From JAYVYM01 sp046593925 (GTDB lineage: Bacteria; Actinomycetota; Actinomycetes; Mycobacteriales; SCTD01): a stretch of DNA of 17,212 bases. Made by a program: the position numbers and the translations under genes. Positions 1 through 7,373 of the stretch are shown here, piece after piece. The notes under the pieces were generated by a model, which was not told the origin of the DNA, made no database searches, and saw only the letters and a program-made list of their open reading frames with translations. The DNA is taken from contig JBKJQN010000050.1 of assembly GCA_046593925.1 (NCBI GenBank), positions 1 through 17,212 on the forward strand, in the 5' to 3' direction. The stretch's first letter is position 1. The number at the start of each line of letters is the position of its first letter.

Positions 1-35
1 GATCGGTCCACCGCAACGAGAAGGACATCCGCGAG

Positions 36-1397
36 ATGCGGGTGTGTCACGGCGTCACGGCCGTCTTCGATGACCCGAACCTGGTGTCGTGCGCCGGCCT
101 GGCGCCGGTTCTGCAGCTCGCCGAGCGGGCCGGCTTGCAGCGTCTGGTCGGTGAGCACCTGCACTTGGCCAAGCCCGGCGGGGTGAACGGGCACCTGAAG
201 GTCCCGGGCCTGGTCGCAGGGATGGTCGCCGGGGCGGACTCCATCGATGACATGGCGCTGCTGCGGCACGGCGCGATGGGCAAGTTGTTCCGCGGGGTAC
301 GGGCGCCCTCCACGCTGGGGACGTTCCTGCGCTCGTTCACCTTCGGCCACGTCCGCCAGCTCGACGCGGTCGCCTCCCGGCTGCTGGTCAACCTGTGCGG
401 CCAGGTCCCGTTGCTGGCCGAGGCCGACGAGCTGGCCTATGTCGACATCGACGACACCCTGCGCCAGACCTACGGTTATGCCAAGCAAGGCGCCGGCCGT
501 GGCTACACCGGCGTGAAGGGCCTGAACGCGCTGCTCACGGTCCTCTCGACGCCGACCTGCGCGCCGGTGATCGCCGCCGCCCGGCTCCGCAAGGGCGGGG
601 CGAACTCGGCCCGCGGCGCCCACCGGTTCGTCACCGACGCCCTGATCACCGCGAAGAAGGTGGGCGCGACCGGGCTGCTGGTGCTGCGGGCGGACTCGGC
701 CTACTACGGCCACGACGTAATCGCCGCCGCGCTGCGCCAGGACACCCGGTTCTCCATCACCGCCCGGCAGGACAGCGCCGTCCGCAAGGCCATCGCCACG
801 ATCTCCGCCGACGCCTGGACGACGATCAAGTACACCAACGCGGTCTTCGACGAGGACAGTCAGCAGTGGATCTCCGACGCCGAGGTCGCCGAGATCGACT
901 ACACCGCCTTCACCTCCCGGCCCAAAGCCCAGCACGTCACCGCCCGGCTGATCGTGCGCCGGGTCACCGACATGAACCCGAACAACCAGAGCGAGCTGTT
1001 CACCGCCTACCGCTACCACGCGGTGTTCACCAACAGCCCGCTGCCGATGCTCGCGGCCGAGAAAGCGCACCGGGCGCACGCGATCGTCGAGCAGGTCATC
1101 GCCGACCTGAAGAACGGGCCGCTCGCCCACGTGCCCTCCGGGCACTTCTGGGCCAATAGCGCCTGGCTCGTCTGCGCCGCGATGGCCTTCAACCTCACCC
1201 GCGCCGCCGGCACGCTGGCCTCGACCTTCCACGCAAAAGCCACCACCGGCACGATCCGCGCGCAGCTCATCACCGTCCCCGGCCGGCTCGCCCGCTCCGC
1301 CCGCCAGCTGACCCTGCACCTACCCGCAGCATGGCCCTGGCAGAACGCCTGGGAAAAGCTCGCCGCCGCCGCGAACAGCCCGCCGGCCGCGGCCTGA
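36..1397 (+). CDS. IS1380-family transposase (intact)
   Basis: This is a DDE transposase that would cut and rejoin the ends of its own insertion sequence. The translation has 453 residues, about the normal length for IS1380-family transposases. The family-like opening 'FDDPNLVSCAGLAPVL' is at residues 11-26. The likely catalytic triad is D137 (in 'YVDIDDTLRQTYGYAKQG'), D220 (in 'VLRADSAYYG') and E352 (in 'AIVEQVIADLKNG', followed by the typical 'HVPSGHFWANSAWL'). The C-terminal 'PGRLARSARQLTLHLP' is also usual for the family. The reading frame is uninterrupted. A GTG six bases downstream (42) is an alternative start; a GAAGGA at 20-25 lies about 10 bases before the ATG. The left end of the element is probably outside the window or within the first 35 bases, and I could not establish the terminal inverted repeats. 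The family call is secure; the exact start is not. Confidence 0.93.
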   Translation: MRVCHGVTAVFDDPNLVSCAGLAPVLQLAERAGLQRLVGEHLHLAKPGGVNGHLKVPGLVAGMVAGADSIDDMALLRHGAMGKLFRGVRAPSTLGTFLRSFTFGHVRQLDAVASRLLVNLCGQVPLLAEADELAYVDIDDTLRQTYGYAKQGAGRGYTGVKGLNALLTVLSTPTCAPVIAAARLRKGGANSARGAHRFVTDALITAKKVGATGLLVLRADSAYYGHDVIAAALRQDTRFSITARQDSAVRKAIATISADAWTTIKYTNAVFDEDSQQWISDAEVAEIDYTAFTSRPKAQHVTARLIVRRVTDMNPNNQSELFTAYRYHAVFTNSPLPMLAAEKAHRAHAIVEQVIADLKNGPLAHVPSGHFWANSAWLVCAAMAFNLTRAAGTLASTFHAKATTGTIRAQLITVPGRLARSARQLTLHLPAAWPWQNAWEKLAAAANSPPAAA

Positions 1398-1790
1398 ACC
1401 CATCCGCCCTCCGACAGGACCGACCGGAACGACATCGTGGAGACCAACCGGCCCGCCCGGTCATCCCAGCACGCTCTCAACCACCCAGCCACAAAGTCAC
1501 GTCATCATCACGATCACCGGACGTCCGACGGTGGATCCAGGCCAAGGGCCATTGGCAGGAGCTGCCCGGTCGATGCCGCCTACGGACCTCCGGCGTGACG
1601 ACGTGCTCGTGACTAGCGCCGGCAAGCCCACCTGTACGACCGAGTCCTCCGCGGGGACGCGGCTCGATCATCAACATCTCGACCATCGCGTCGGTGCGGC
1701 CCGCGGCCCGCGGCCCGCGGCTGGCGGGGTGCCGGACGTCGCGGCCAAAGCGGGTTGAAGGCCATGATCTCCGCCCTTGCAGCCGCCTTG
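1398..1790. other. Intergenic stretch between two IS1380 transposases, no gene seen
   Basis: No reading frame here shows recognisable protein features or a plausible start with a ribosome binding site. The stretch should contain the right end of the upstream IS1380 element and perhaps the end of the broken element downstream. I could not match convincing terminal inverted repeats or target-site duplications by eye. A short run of 7-base tandem repeats (1696-1720) lies within it. Confidence 0.6.
1696..1720. repeat. 7-base tandem repeat (GCGGCCC), about 3.6 copies
   Basis: Three exact consecutive copies of GCGGCCC (1696-1702, 1703-1709, 1710-1716) are followed by a partial GCGG. It is a simple-sequence tract in noncoding DNA next to the truncated C-terminal end of the transposase pseudogene. 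It may reflect slippage in degraded DNA, and no function is indicated. Confidence 0.7.
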
Positions 1791-2896
1791 CTACAGCACG
1801 GAGGTCGCTGATCTCCCGCCCCGGACGGCGTCCTGCTCACCCAGGGCGACGGCCCGGCCGAGGTGTGCGCCATGACGGTCAGGGCGAGCCAGGCGGCATT
1901 CGCCATGAAGTGACTTGAGGGAAGGTGCGCGAGCCCGGCGCTTTTCAGCTCGGCGATGGCCTGCTCGACGATCGCGTGCCGCCGGTGGTCGGCGTCGAGC
2001 TCGAGCAGGTCACCGTCGCGGTTGGTGACGAACGCGTGGTAGCTCCAGGTGGTGAACAGCGCCAGCTGCGAGCCGGGGGTCGGCTGGACCCGCCGCACGA
2101 TTAACCGGACCGCGACGGCGTCCTTGCCGCTGAACGCGACGAAGTCGATCTCGGCGACGTCGGCACCGGAAACCTTCGGGGAGGACAGCCATGACGGGAT
2201 CGCCGTCCAGGCCGCCTCATCGATGCTGTCGATCGCGGCCCGGAACCGCTTGTCTCGCTGGGCAGTGACCGAGAAGTGGCGTCGAACTTGACGCGGTAGG
2301 CAGCACCGCACGTGAGTAGAACGCGCTGTCGGCCCGGACCGTGAGCTGGCCGGTCGCGCCGGCGTGCCGGGCCCGGCTGACGGTCTCGGTCAGGAAGCTC
2401 TTGGCGCCCCGGGCGGCGCCGGCCGCGCCGCCACGCAGCCGGCACATCAGTACCTGCCCGGTCTGGGCGCAGGTCGCCAGCTGCGGGTAATACCCGCGGA
2501 CTCCGTATAGCCGAACGCGGCGCCCTGCTTGCTGCGGCCCTGGACCGGCACGATCGTTGAGTCCAGATCGATCGTCAACGGCCCGGTCAGGTCGGCCGGT
2601 CCGGCACCAGCGGCCCACAGCCGGGCCAGCAGCTCGCGGCTGACCGTGTCGTGCTGGCCGACGTTGGACCACTTGTGTGCCCGCAGCCACGATCCGATCG
2701 TCGACGGCGCCCTCGTCGCGTCGAACAACTCGACGGCGGCGCCGGCCCGCAGGACCGCGACGTCGTCGATGCTGTCCCCGCCGGTCAGCATCGACCCGAT
2801 GACCGTCAGCGCCTTCGTCCCGCTGTTCGCGCCGTGGCGGGCCAGGTGCAGCCGCTGGTCGACCAGCTCGGCCAGGCCGATCCGTTCGGCCAGCAC
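1791..2896 (-). pseudogene. IS1380-family transposase, frameshifted and C-terminally truncated
   Basis: Read on the minus strand, the protein pieces follow IS1380 order but change frame at least three times. Piece one starts at the GTG at 2896 ('AERIGLAELVDQRLHLARHG') and carries the first Asp in 'LTIDLDSTIVPVQG'. A shift near 2500-2505 moves to 'YGVRGYYPQLATC', which contains the second Asp in 'TVRADSAFYSRAVL'. A shift near 2285-2320 gives 'HFSVTAQRDKRFRAAIDSID' and the catalytic Glu in 'AIVEQAIAELKSAGLAHLP'. A shift near 1880 leads into 'HLGRAVALGEQDAV' and a stop at 1791-1793, without the usual 'PGRL...LHLP' C-terminus. The N-terminus is also incomplete or divergent. The sequence differs clearly from the intact IS1380 transposase upstream, so it is a separate, older insertion and cannot give an active protein. 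The three shift points are approximate. Confidence 0.9.
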
Positions 2897-3112
2897 CGCC
2901 GCCGGCAGCTGCCCGACAGGCTCACCGTCGCCGGGCGATCTCAGTCCGTCCGGTCAGGCTGCACCGCGGCGGCAGCGCCGCGCAGCTACCCACAGCGCTG
3001 CTCGAACTGCACGGTGATGCCGTGCTCGGCGAGAAAGGCAGTAGCCCCCGGGCACGAGAGGTATCAGAGTGAGCCGTCCGGGGTCGTGTGGATGCGACCT
3101 TCTGGAGGGCCC
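2897..3112. other. Region between IS remnant and PASTA gene, presumed to hold its promoter
   Basis: No gene is supported here. The 3' part must contain the leader of the PASTA-protein operon, but I see no convincing -35/-10 pair. The only signal is the ribosome binding site GGAGGG at 3104-3109. The left part is probably the outer end of the degraded IS1380 element. The frame containing the PASTA gene stays open upstream to 2651, but that part reads across the transposase remnant and is unlikely to be translated. Confidence 0.5.
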
Positions 3113-4411
3113 ATGCACGAGCACCGCACCAGCTTGCGCCTGCTGTTCGCCGTGCCCGTCTTTGCGCTCGCCGTCGCCGCCGTGCCGACACCGGTCGTAG
3201 CGGCCGCCGCTGTGCCGACACCCGCCGTGGCCGCCGCCGCCGTGCCCACGTCGGCGGTCGCCGCGCCGACATCCGCCGCGCCGCGGCTCACCTTGACCCC
3301 CGACTCCGACCACGTGCGGGTCGGCACGGCGATGCGCGTGGTGGGCAGCGGGTTCCCGCCGTTCGACAACAGTGACGGCGCCAACCCCGTCGGCTGCCGG
3401 GTGACCGAGGCTGGCGCGTCGGTCGGCAGCTGCTCCGCCACGGGGAAGGGCGGCATCGAGGGCTCGTTTGACGCCGTCGGTGACCTCGGCCGGCACACGA
3501 TCACGGTGTCCTACGGCACGGTCTCGGCGACCGTGACGCTGGTCCTGGTGACGGACACGACGGTGCCAGACCTGACGGGCCTGGACGGCCGATCCGCTGT
3601 CGCCGCGATCGAGCAGGCCGACCTGGTGGCGTGCAAGCCGGTGAGCGCAAACGGGACGGTGGTGTCCCAGGCCCCGCCGGCCGACACCGTCGTCCTCACC
3701 GGGAGCTGCGTCGCGCCCGTGCTGGAGCCGACGGCGCCGAAGGACGTCCGGGTCGCTGTCCCGGACGTCGTCGGGCGCACCGCGGGGGCCGCGCAGTCGA
3801 TGCTGGGCGCAGCCGGTCTCTCGTCCACGCTGACAGCTGGGGGCGGTCGGGTCGTCGACCAGGACCCGAATGCCGGCACTCGGGTGGCACCACGCAGCGC
3901 CGTACGCCTGCGCACCGCCGTCCTGCCGACGCTCGTGCCCGTGCCGGATGTCACCGGGGTGCAGGTCGGCGCGGCCCGCGACCTGCTGGGAGCGGTCGGT
4001 CTGGCACTGGCCGGCAACCCGGCCGGGGACGCCCAGGTCATTGGCCAGGAGCCGGTTCCTGGCACGAGGGTCCCTCCCGGTACGGCCGTCGCGGTCACGC
4101 TCGAGCCGCCGGGCTCCGACCCGTTCGGCGGGCTCGCGGCGAGCGACGACAGCTCAGGCGGCAGTGGGCCGCCCGGCTGGCTCCTGCTCGGTGGGGTCGT
4201 CGTCCTGCTGGCCGTGCTCACGGCGGCGGTTCGCCGGCTGCGGCACCGCGACGCTGCCGCGCACTCCCACGCGGTCCTGCGCCTGACCGCCTCCCCTGAC
4301 CCCTCGCTCGACGTCACCACACGGGCGTCGTCGCGCGACGCGGGCCTCCCGCTCCGCCTCGTCCCGGTCCCCGACGGCAGCCAGACGCCCGAACTCCTGG
4401 AGGTGCCATGA
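3113..4411 (+). CDS. PASTA-domain membrane protein (three PASTA repeats, no kinase)
   Basis: The ATG at 3113 is chosen because GGAGGG precedes it and a signal peptide follows. The 432-residue product has a Sec-type leader (about 1-30, 'LRLLFAVPVFALAVAA'), an Ala/Val/Pro/Thr repeat (about 23-52), and a small beta-type domain (about 57-146) with a Cys pair (C95, C107). Three PASTA domains follow: 150-203 ('VPDLTGLDGRSAVAAIEQAD', with C174 and C199), 215-269 ('VPDVVGRTAGAAQSMLGAAG') and 276-332 ('VPDVTGVQVGAARDLLGAVG'). A Gly/Ser linker leads to one membrane segment (about 355-373) with a basic stop-transfer 'RRLRHR' and a roughly 55-residue cytoplasmic tail. PASTA domains are known from Ser/Thr kinases and penicillin-binding proteins, where they contact cell-wall fragments or cell-wall precursors. 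Here the arrangement is reversed (PASTA N-terminal, tail C-terminal) and no kinase or transpeptidase domain is present. The stop overlaps the next start (ATGA), indicating translational coupling. A wall-sensing or anchoring role is inferred. Confidence 0.88.
   Translation: MHEHRTSLRLLFAVPVFALAVAAVPTPVVAAAAVPTPAVAAAAVPTSAVAAPTSAAPRLTLTPDSDHVRVGTAMRVVGSGFPPFDNSDGANPVGCRVTEAGASVGSCSATGKGGIEGSFDAVGDLGRHTITVSYGTVSATVTLVLVTDTTVPDLTGLDGRSAVAAIEQADLVACKPVSANGTVVSQAPPADTVVLTGSCVAPVLEPTAPKDVRVAVPDVVGRTAGAAQSMLGAAGLSSTLTAGGGRVVDQDPNAGTRVAPRSAVRLRTAVLPTLVPVPDVTGVQVGAARDLLGAVGLALAGNPAGDAQVIGQEPVPGTRVPPGTAVAVTLEPPGSDPFGGLAASDDSSGGSGPPGWLLLGGVVVLLAVLTAAVRRLRHRDAAAHSHAVLRLTASPDPSLDVTTRASSRDAGLPLRLVPVPDGSQTPELLEVP
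3181..3270 (+). repeat. Three 30-base in-frame repeats in the PASTA gene N-terminus
   Basis: Three consecutive 30-base units start at 3181, 3211 and 3241, each in codon phase. They encode the decapeptide pattern VPTPVVAAAA / VPTPAVAAAA / VPTSAVAAPT just after the hydrophobic leader. The first two are close copies and the third has diverged. The stretch probably forms a flexible Pro/Ala linker outside the membrane, or extends the signal region. Copy number may vary between strains. Confidence 0.8.
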
Positions 4412-5064
4412 CACGCTCGGACATGCTCGCCGGCACAGCACGCGAGGTGCTGTTCGGCGACGACGTCGACGTCCCCGGCGAGCTGGCCCGACGGCTCCGG
4501 CAGAGCGACGCCCTCGCTTCCGGTCGGGAGGACCTGCGGGTCGTCGGGGGGGCTGTGTGGGACGGCGCGTACGAGCAGCTGTCCGCGATGGCGACGGACT
4601 TCCTCGACCTGGACATCGCCACGGTGCTGGTGCGCGGGTGGCGCAAGCACCAGGAGCTGGTGGCGGCAGCGGCCGTGACGAGCAAGGACGACAGCACCGT
4701 CGTCGTCCCGCTGGGTGCACGCGACCTGCGCCTGGTCCGGCACCCGCGCGTCGACGTTCAGCTCGGGACCCTGACGCTGCCCGCCGTGCGCTTCGAGCTG
4801 GCCGTCGACGTGGCCGTGCTGGGGGTCGCTGGCGTCGTCTCGGGCGGCCGGCTGATCGCCCTGACCGGTGGCCGGTGCACCGTCACGGTCGCGCTCAGTG
4901 CCGGCGGGCGGCTGCTGGCCAACGGCACCCGGACCGTCGACCCGCACCTGTCCGTGCCGCTCGGCACGGGCATCGCGCTCGGCGTCCCGCCGCAGCGCAC
5001 CGGCTCTCCGGAGGGAGCGGACGGGCCGGCTGTGGCCGAGGTCGGCGCGGCCCCGGCGCCCTGA
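4408..5064 (+). CDS. Uncharacterised 218-residue protein coupled to the PASTA gene
   Basis: I do not recognise this protein. The ATG at 4408 overlaps the PASTA gene's stop (ATGA) and is preceded by GGAGG at 4399-4403, so the two are almost certainly co-translated. The product has no signal peptide. Residues 1-85 look helical with mixed charge and carry 'WDGAYEQLSAMATDFLDLDI'. Residues 95-195 are beta-rich: 'RVDVQLGTLTLPAVRFELAV', then a hydrophobic but strand-like 'VDVAVLGVAGVVSGGRLIAL' and 'GGRCTVTVALSAGGRLL'. The C-terminus is Pro/Ala/Gly-rich. The alternating beta pattern suggests a small sandwich or barrel, not membrane helices. The gene ends 26 bases before the convergent stop of P1. A partner function for the PASTA protein's cytoplasmic tail is a guess from coupling alone. 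Confidence 0.8.
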   Translation: MTRSDMLAGTAREVLFGDDVDVPGELARRLRQSDALASGREDLRVVGGAVWDGAYEQLSAMATDFLDLDIATVLVRGWRKHQELVAAAAVTSKDDSTVVVPLGARDLRLVRHPRVDVQLGTLTLPAVRFELAVDVAVLGVAGVVSGGRLIALTGGRCTVTVALSAGGRLLANGTRTVDPHLSVPLGTGIALGVPPQRTGSPEGADGPAVAEVGAAPAP

Positions 5065-5090
5065 GCTCACCGTCCTGAGCGCCGGCCGCT

Positions 5091-7373
5091 CTATCCCGGT
5101 GCCGCCGCGCCGGGTCTGGTCACCGGCGTGACGAGCAGCGTCCCTCCGACCACGGATTCCCAATCCGAGAAGCTGCCCTCGCCGGCAGGCGTGACGTTGC
5201 GCCGTCGGAACTCGAAGGTGGGCTGGTCCGGGCGCAGGCCGGCCACCACGTCGTCCAGGGTGAACGGCAGCGCGGTGGTGGCCTGCGGCTCGTCACGAGT
5301 GAGGCTGACCCGACTCGGGTCGCCGGTACCCCGGCGGAACTCGACATCGAGCTGGAAGAGATCGGCAAGAGCCGGCGGAAGCACCTCGGGGTGCTTCAGC
5401 TGATAGCTGGACACCCGCAGCTGAGTCGCTAGTCCCGCGGCGGACGCGGTGGCGTGCACCTTCTCGAGCATCGCCCGCGCGTCCACGTGCACGGTCACGC
5501 CGGTCAGGGTGACCGAGGCCCCCCCGATCACCCGCGGGTCGATGGCCCCGGCAGCCGGCTGCTCGAGCCGCAGGAGCACCTCGCCGGGCTGCGCATCGGG
5601 TGCACGGGCACCTTCAGGGGCAGTGGGGTCGGGCGGGGGCAGCACGGGGGACGTGGCGAGCCCGGGGACGTCGAAGGGAACCGGAACGAGTGTTGCCGGA
5701 GCACGGTCGATCGGCCGACCGCTGATCGGGTCGAGGACGAGCAGCGAGGCGAAGCCGCCGGCGACGGTGGCCGGCAGCCCGGGCAGCCCGTGGACCCGCG
5801 TGTACAGCGGGGGACGCCAGCCCTCCGGCCAGGTGTCGTCCGGGGGGAGCGGCGCGGGCGCGAAGGAGGCCACCAGGAAGTCGTCGGTCGGCCGGTCGAG
5901 GCGCAGGTGTGCCGGCACGGTGCGCGTGGTCCTTGGCGCCGTCTCGTCGGCCGACGTGCGCAGTGAGAACGTCACGGTGCCCTCCAGGCCGGTCGGCGGC
6001 CCGTCAGCGGGCGCCAGGAGGTTCGCGACCAGCGTGTAGAAGCTGAAGCTGGCGTCCAGCACGTGCTCGAAGCCCCTTGGGTCCCTACCTGCGGGGCCGG
6101 CCGCGGCGACCTCGACGCCACCGAGCCCGCTGAGCCAGTCCGAGGCGGAGTAGGTGACCTGGTCGGTGCCACCGACCACCAGCTCTGGCCACGGGACGCC
6201 GGCCGCATCGGCGATCTCGGCCCGCAGCAGCTCCACCTCGACGGGGTCGAACCACGGCACCAGCTGGAAGCGCAGCCGGACCTTGTAGCCCGCCTCCGGG
6301 TGGGCTGCGTCCGGGGGCAGCTCGATGAGCAGGACGCTCATGGCCGGCAGCCCGCGCTCGGCATCCACGTCGAGCCGGTACTCGGTGGGCAGGACGAAGT
6401 ACTGGTTGGGCACCGGCGACTCACGCCACAGGCCGTGCCCGCCGGGCACCCACACAGCATCCGGGTCGTCCCCACCCGCCGCGTCGCCGCCGGCCGAGAC
6501 GTTGAAGCGGTAGTAGATCGGGCGGTTGGCGGGGTCCTTGGTCGGGCGGAACGCCGACAGCCCCAGGGCGTCCGGCGTCAGGGCCACGGCGGTGGCCGCC
6601 GAGGTGGGCGGCGGCGGGTCGGGGAGCCGCAGCAGCTCCGGCGGCAGGCGGAACACCCGGGTGTCCAGGCCGGCCGTGCGCAGGTCGAGGGCGGGCCGCG
6701 TTGCGGAGTCGGCCTGTGGCACGAGGCGGACGCGCGACTCGAAGGCCCGGTTGAGGTAGATCTTGTCAAACCAGCGCTGGTGCGGCCCGTCGGGTGGCTC
6801 GGGCGCCGGCTCGACGCCGGGCTGCCGGTAGTGCAGCGTGGCGACCACGTGCAGGGTGACCGACTCGTCCTCGCGGAGTGCGTTGGCGACGGCGGCGGGG
6901 TCCCGCACAGGCATGGACGCGCTGAGCCGGCGAAGGACCGAGTCGTCCGGTGGCGGGAGGTCGGTCACCGTGGCCAGCGGGGACGACACGCCGGCCACCG
7001 CCGAGGTGATCGACACGCTGATCTCGGCGACCGGGAAGAACCCGACGGCGGGGTCGGCACCCGGGCCCTGGTCGGGCCGGACGAGGTCGATCCAGAAGGC
7101 GAGGGCCCAGGCCCCGGCCGCGTCGCGCTCGAGGAACACCGCTGAGGTCCTCGAGACCTTGCTACGGGCCGGCACGACGGCGACCGGCACCACGTACGCC
7201 GTCCCGGCCGTATCGTGGATGACCTGACCGCAGGCCGACGGCATCTCCTTCAGCAGCGGGGAATCGTCCTCGGTCACCACGGACGGAACCTGGAGCATCC
7301 GCAGGAGCAGCCCCTGGTTTATCTGCTGCTGAAACCGCAGCTCCTGCCCGGGCGCGATGCCCTCGAGCCTCAC
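5091..7373 (-). CDS. P1: divergent member of the six-gene beta-rich family (core domain in the middle)
   Basis: The GTG at 7373 overlaps the stop of P2 (GTGA), so P1 is the last gene of the P3-P2-P1 operon. The frame runs open far upstream to 8696, but that part lies inside P2 in another frame and is not protein-like. The product has 760 residues. Residues 1-310 form a region not seen in the other five. The family core appears at about 315-475: 'PVPNQYFVLPTEYRLDVDA' matches the P2-P6 motif '(D/A)xxxFYxxPxxPR', followed by 'AGYKVRLRFQLVPWF' and 'LLAPADGPPTGLEGTVTFSL'. The end (about 665-752, 'FQLDVEFRRG' to 'GGTLLVTP') resembles one family C-terminal repeat. It is Pro/Asp-rich, with no signal peptide, membrane helix or enzyme motif seen. 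Function is unknown. The frame is certain; homology to the other five is probable but weaker than among P2-P6. Confidence 0.85.
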   Translation of the reverse strand: MRLEGIAPGQELRFQQQINQGLLLRMLQVPSVVTEDDSPLLKEMPSACGQVIHDTAGTAYVVPVAVVPARSKVSRTSAVFLERDAAGAWALAFWIDLVRPDQGPGADPAVGFFPVAEISVSITSAVAGVSSPLATVTDLPPPDDSVLRRLSASMPVRDPAAVANALREDESVTLHVVATLHYRQPGVEPAPEPPDGPHQRWFDKIYLNRAFESRVRLVPQADSATRPALDLRTAGLDTRVFRLPPELLRLPDPPPPTSAATAVALTPDALGLSAFRPTKDPANRPIYYRFNVSAGGDAAGGDDPDAVWVPGGHGLWRESPVPNQYFVLPTEYRLDVDAERGLPAMSVLLIELPPDAAHPEAGYKVRLRFQLVPWFDPVEVELLRAEIADAAGVPWPELVVGGTDQVTYSASDWLSGLGGVEVAAAGPAGRDPRGFEHVLDASFSFYTLVANLLAPADGPPTGLEGTVTFSLRTSADETAPRTTRTVPAHLRLDRPTDDFLVASFAPAPLPPDDTWPEGWRPPLYTRVHGLPGLPATVAGGFASLLVLDPISGRPIDRAPATLVPVPFDVPGLATSPVLPPPDPTAPEGARAPDAQPGEVLLRLEQPAAGAIDPRVIGGASVTLTGVTVHVDARAMLEKVHATASAAGLATQLRVSSYQLKHPEVLPPALADLFQLDVEFRRGTGDPSRVSLTRDEPQATTALPFTLDDVVAGLRPDQPTFEFRRRNVTPAGEGSFSDWESVVGGTLLVTPVTRPGAAAPG

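Noticed and set aside
1..1430. GGACCGA-type similarity between the left edge (GATCGGTCC) and 1417-1426 as IS1380 inverted repeats
   Set aside because: Only about 8 of 10 bases match, the pattern does not extend, and the left end of the element may lie outside the window.
2991..3056. Short minus-strand coding-like stretch (AFLAEHGITVQFEQRCG then stop)
   Set aside because: It reads like a protein tail but spans only about 20 codons between stops. It is too short to assign as a gene remnant without a database match.
3082..3099. Small inverted repeat GGTCG/CGACC before the PASTA start
   Set aside because: A five-base arm with an eight-base loop is expected by chance and is not associated with a recognisable promoter.
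5053..5085. Possible hairpin (CCGGCGC / GCGCCGG) at the convergent junction, as a shared terminator
   Set aside because: Only a seven-base stem with a 19-base loop and no T-run on either side. Such pairing is common by chance in DNA this GC-rich, and part of it lies inside the coding end of the 218-residue gene.
3511..5163. Minus-strand open frame of 550 codons opposite the PASTA gene and its partner
   Set aside because: The plus strand carries clear PASTA domains and coupled starts with ribosome binding sites; the antisense product is low-complexity.
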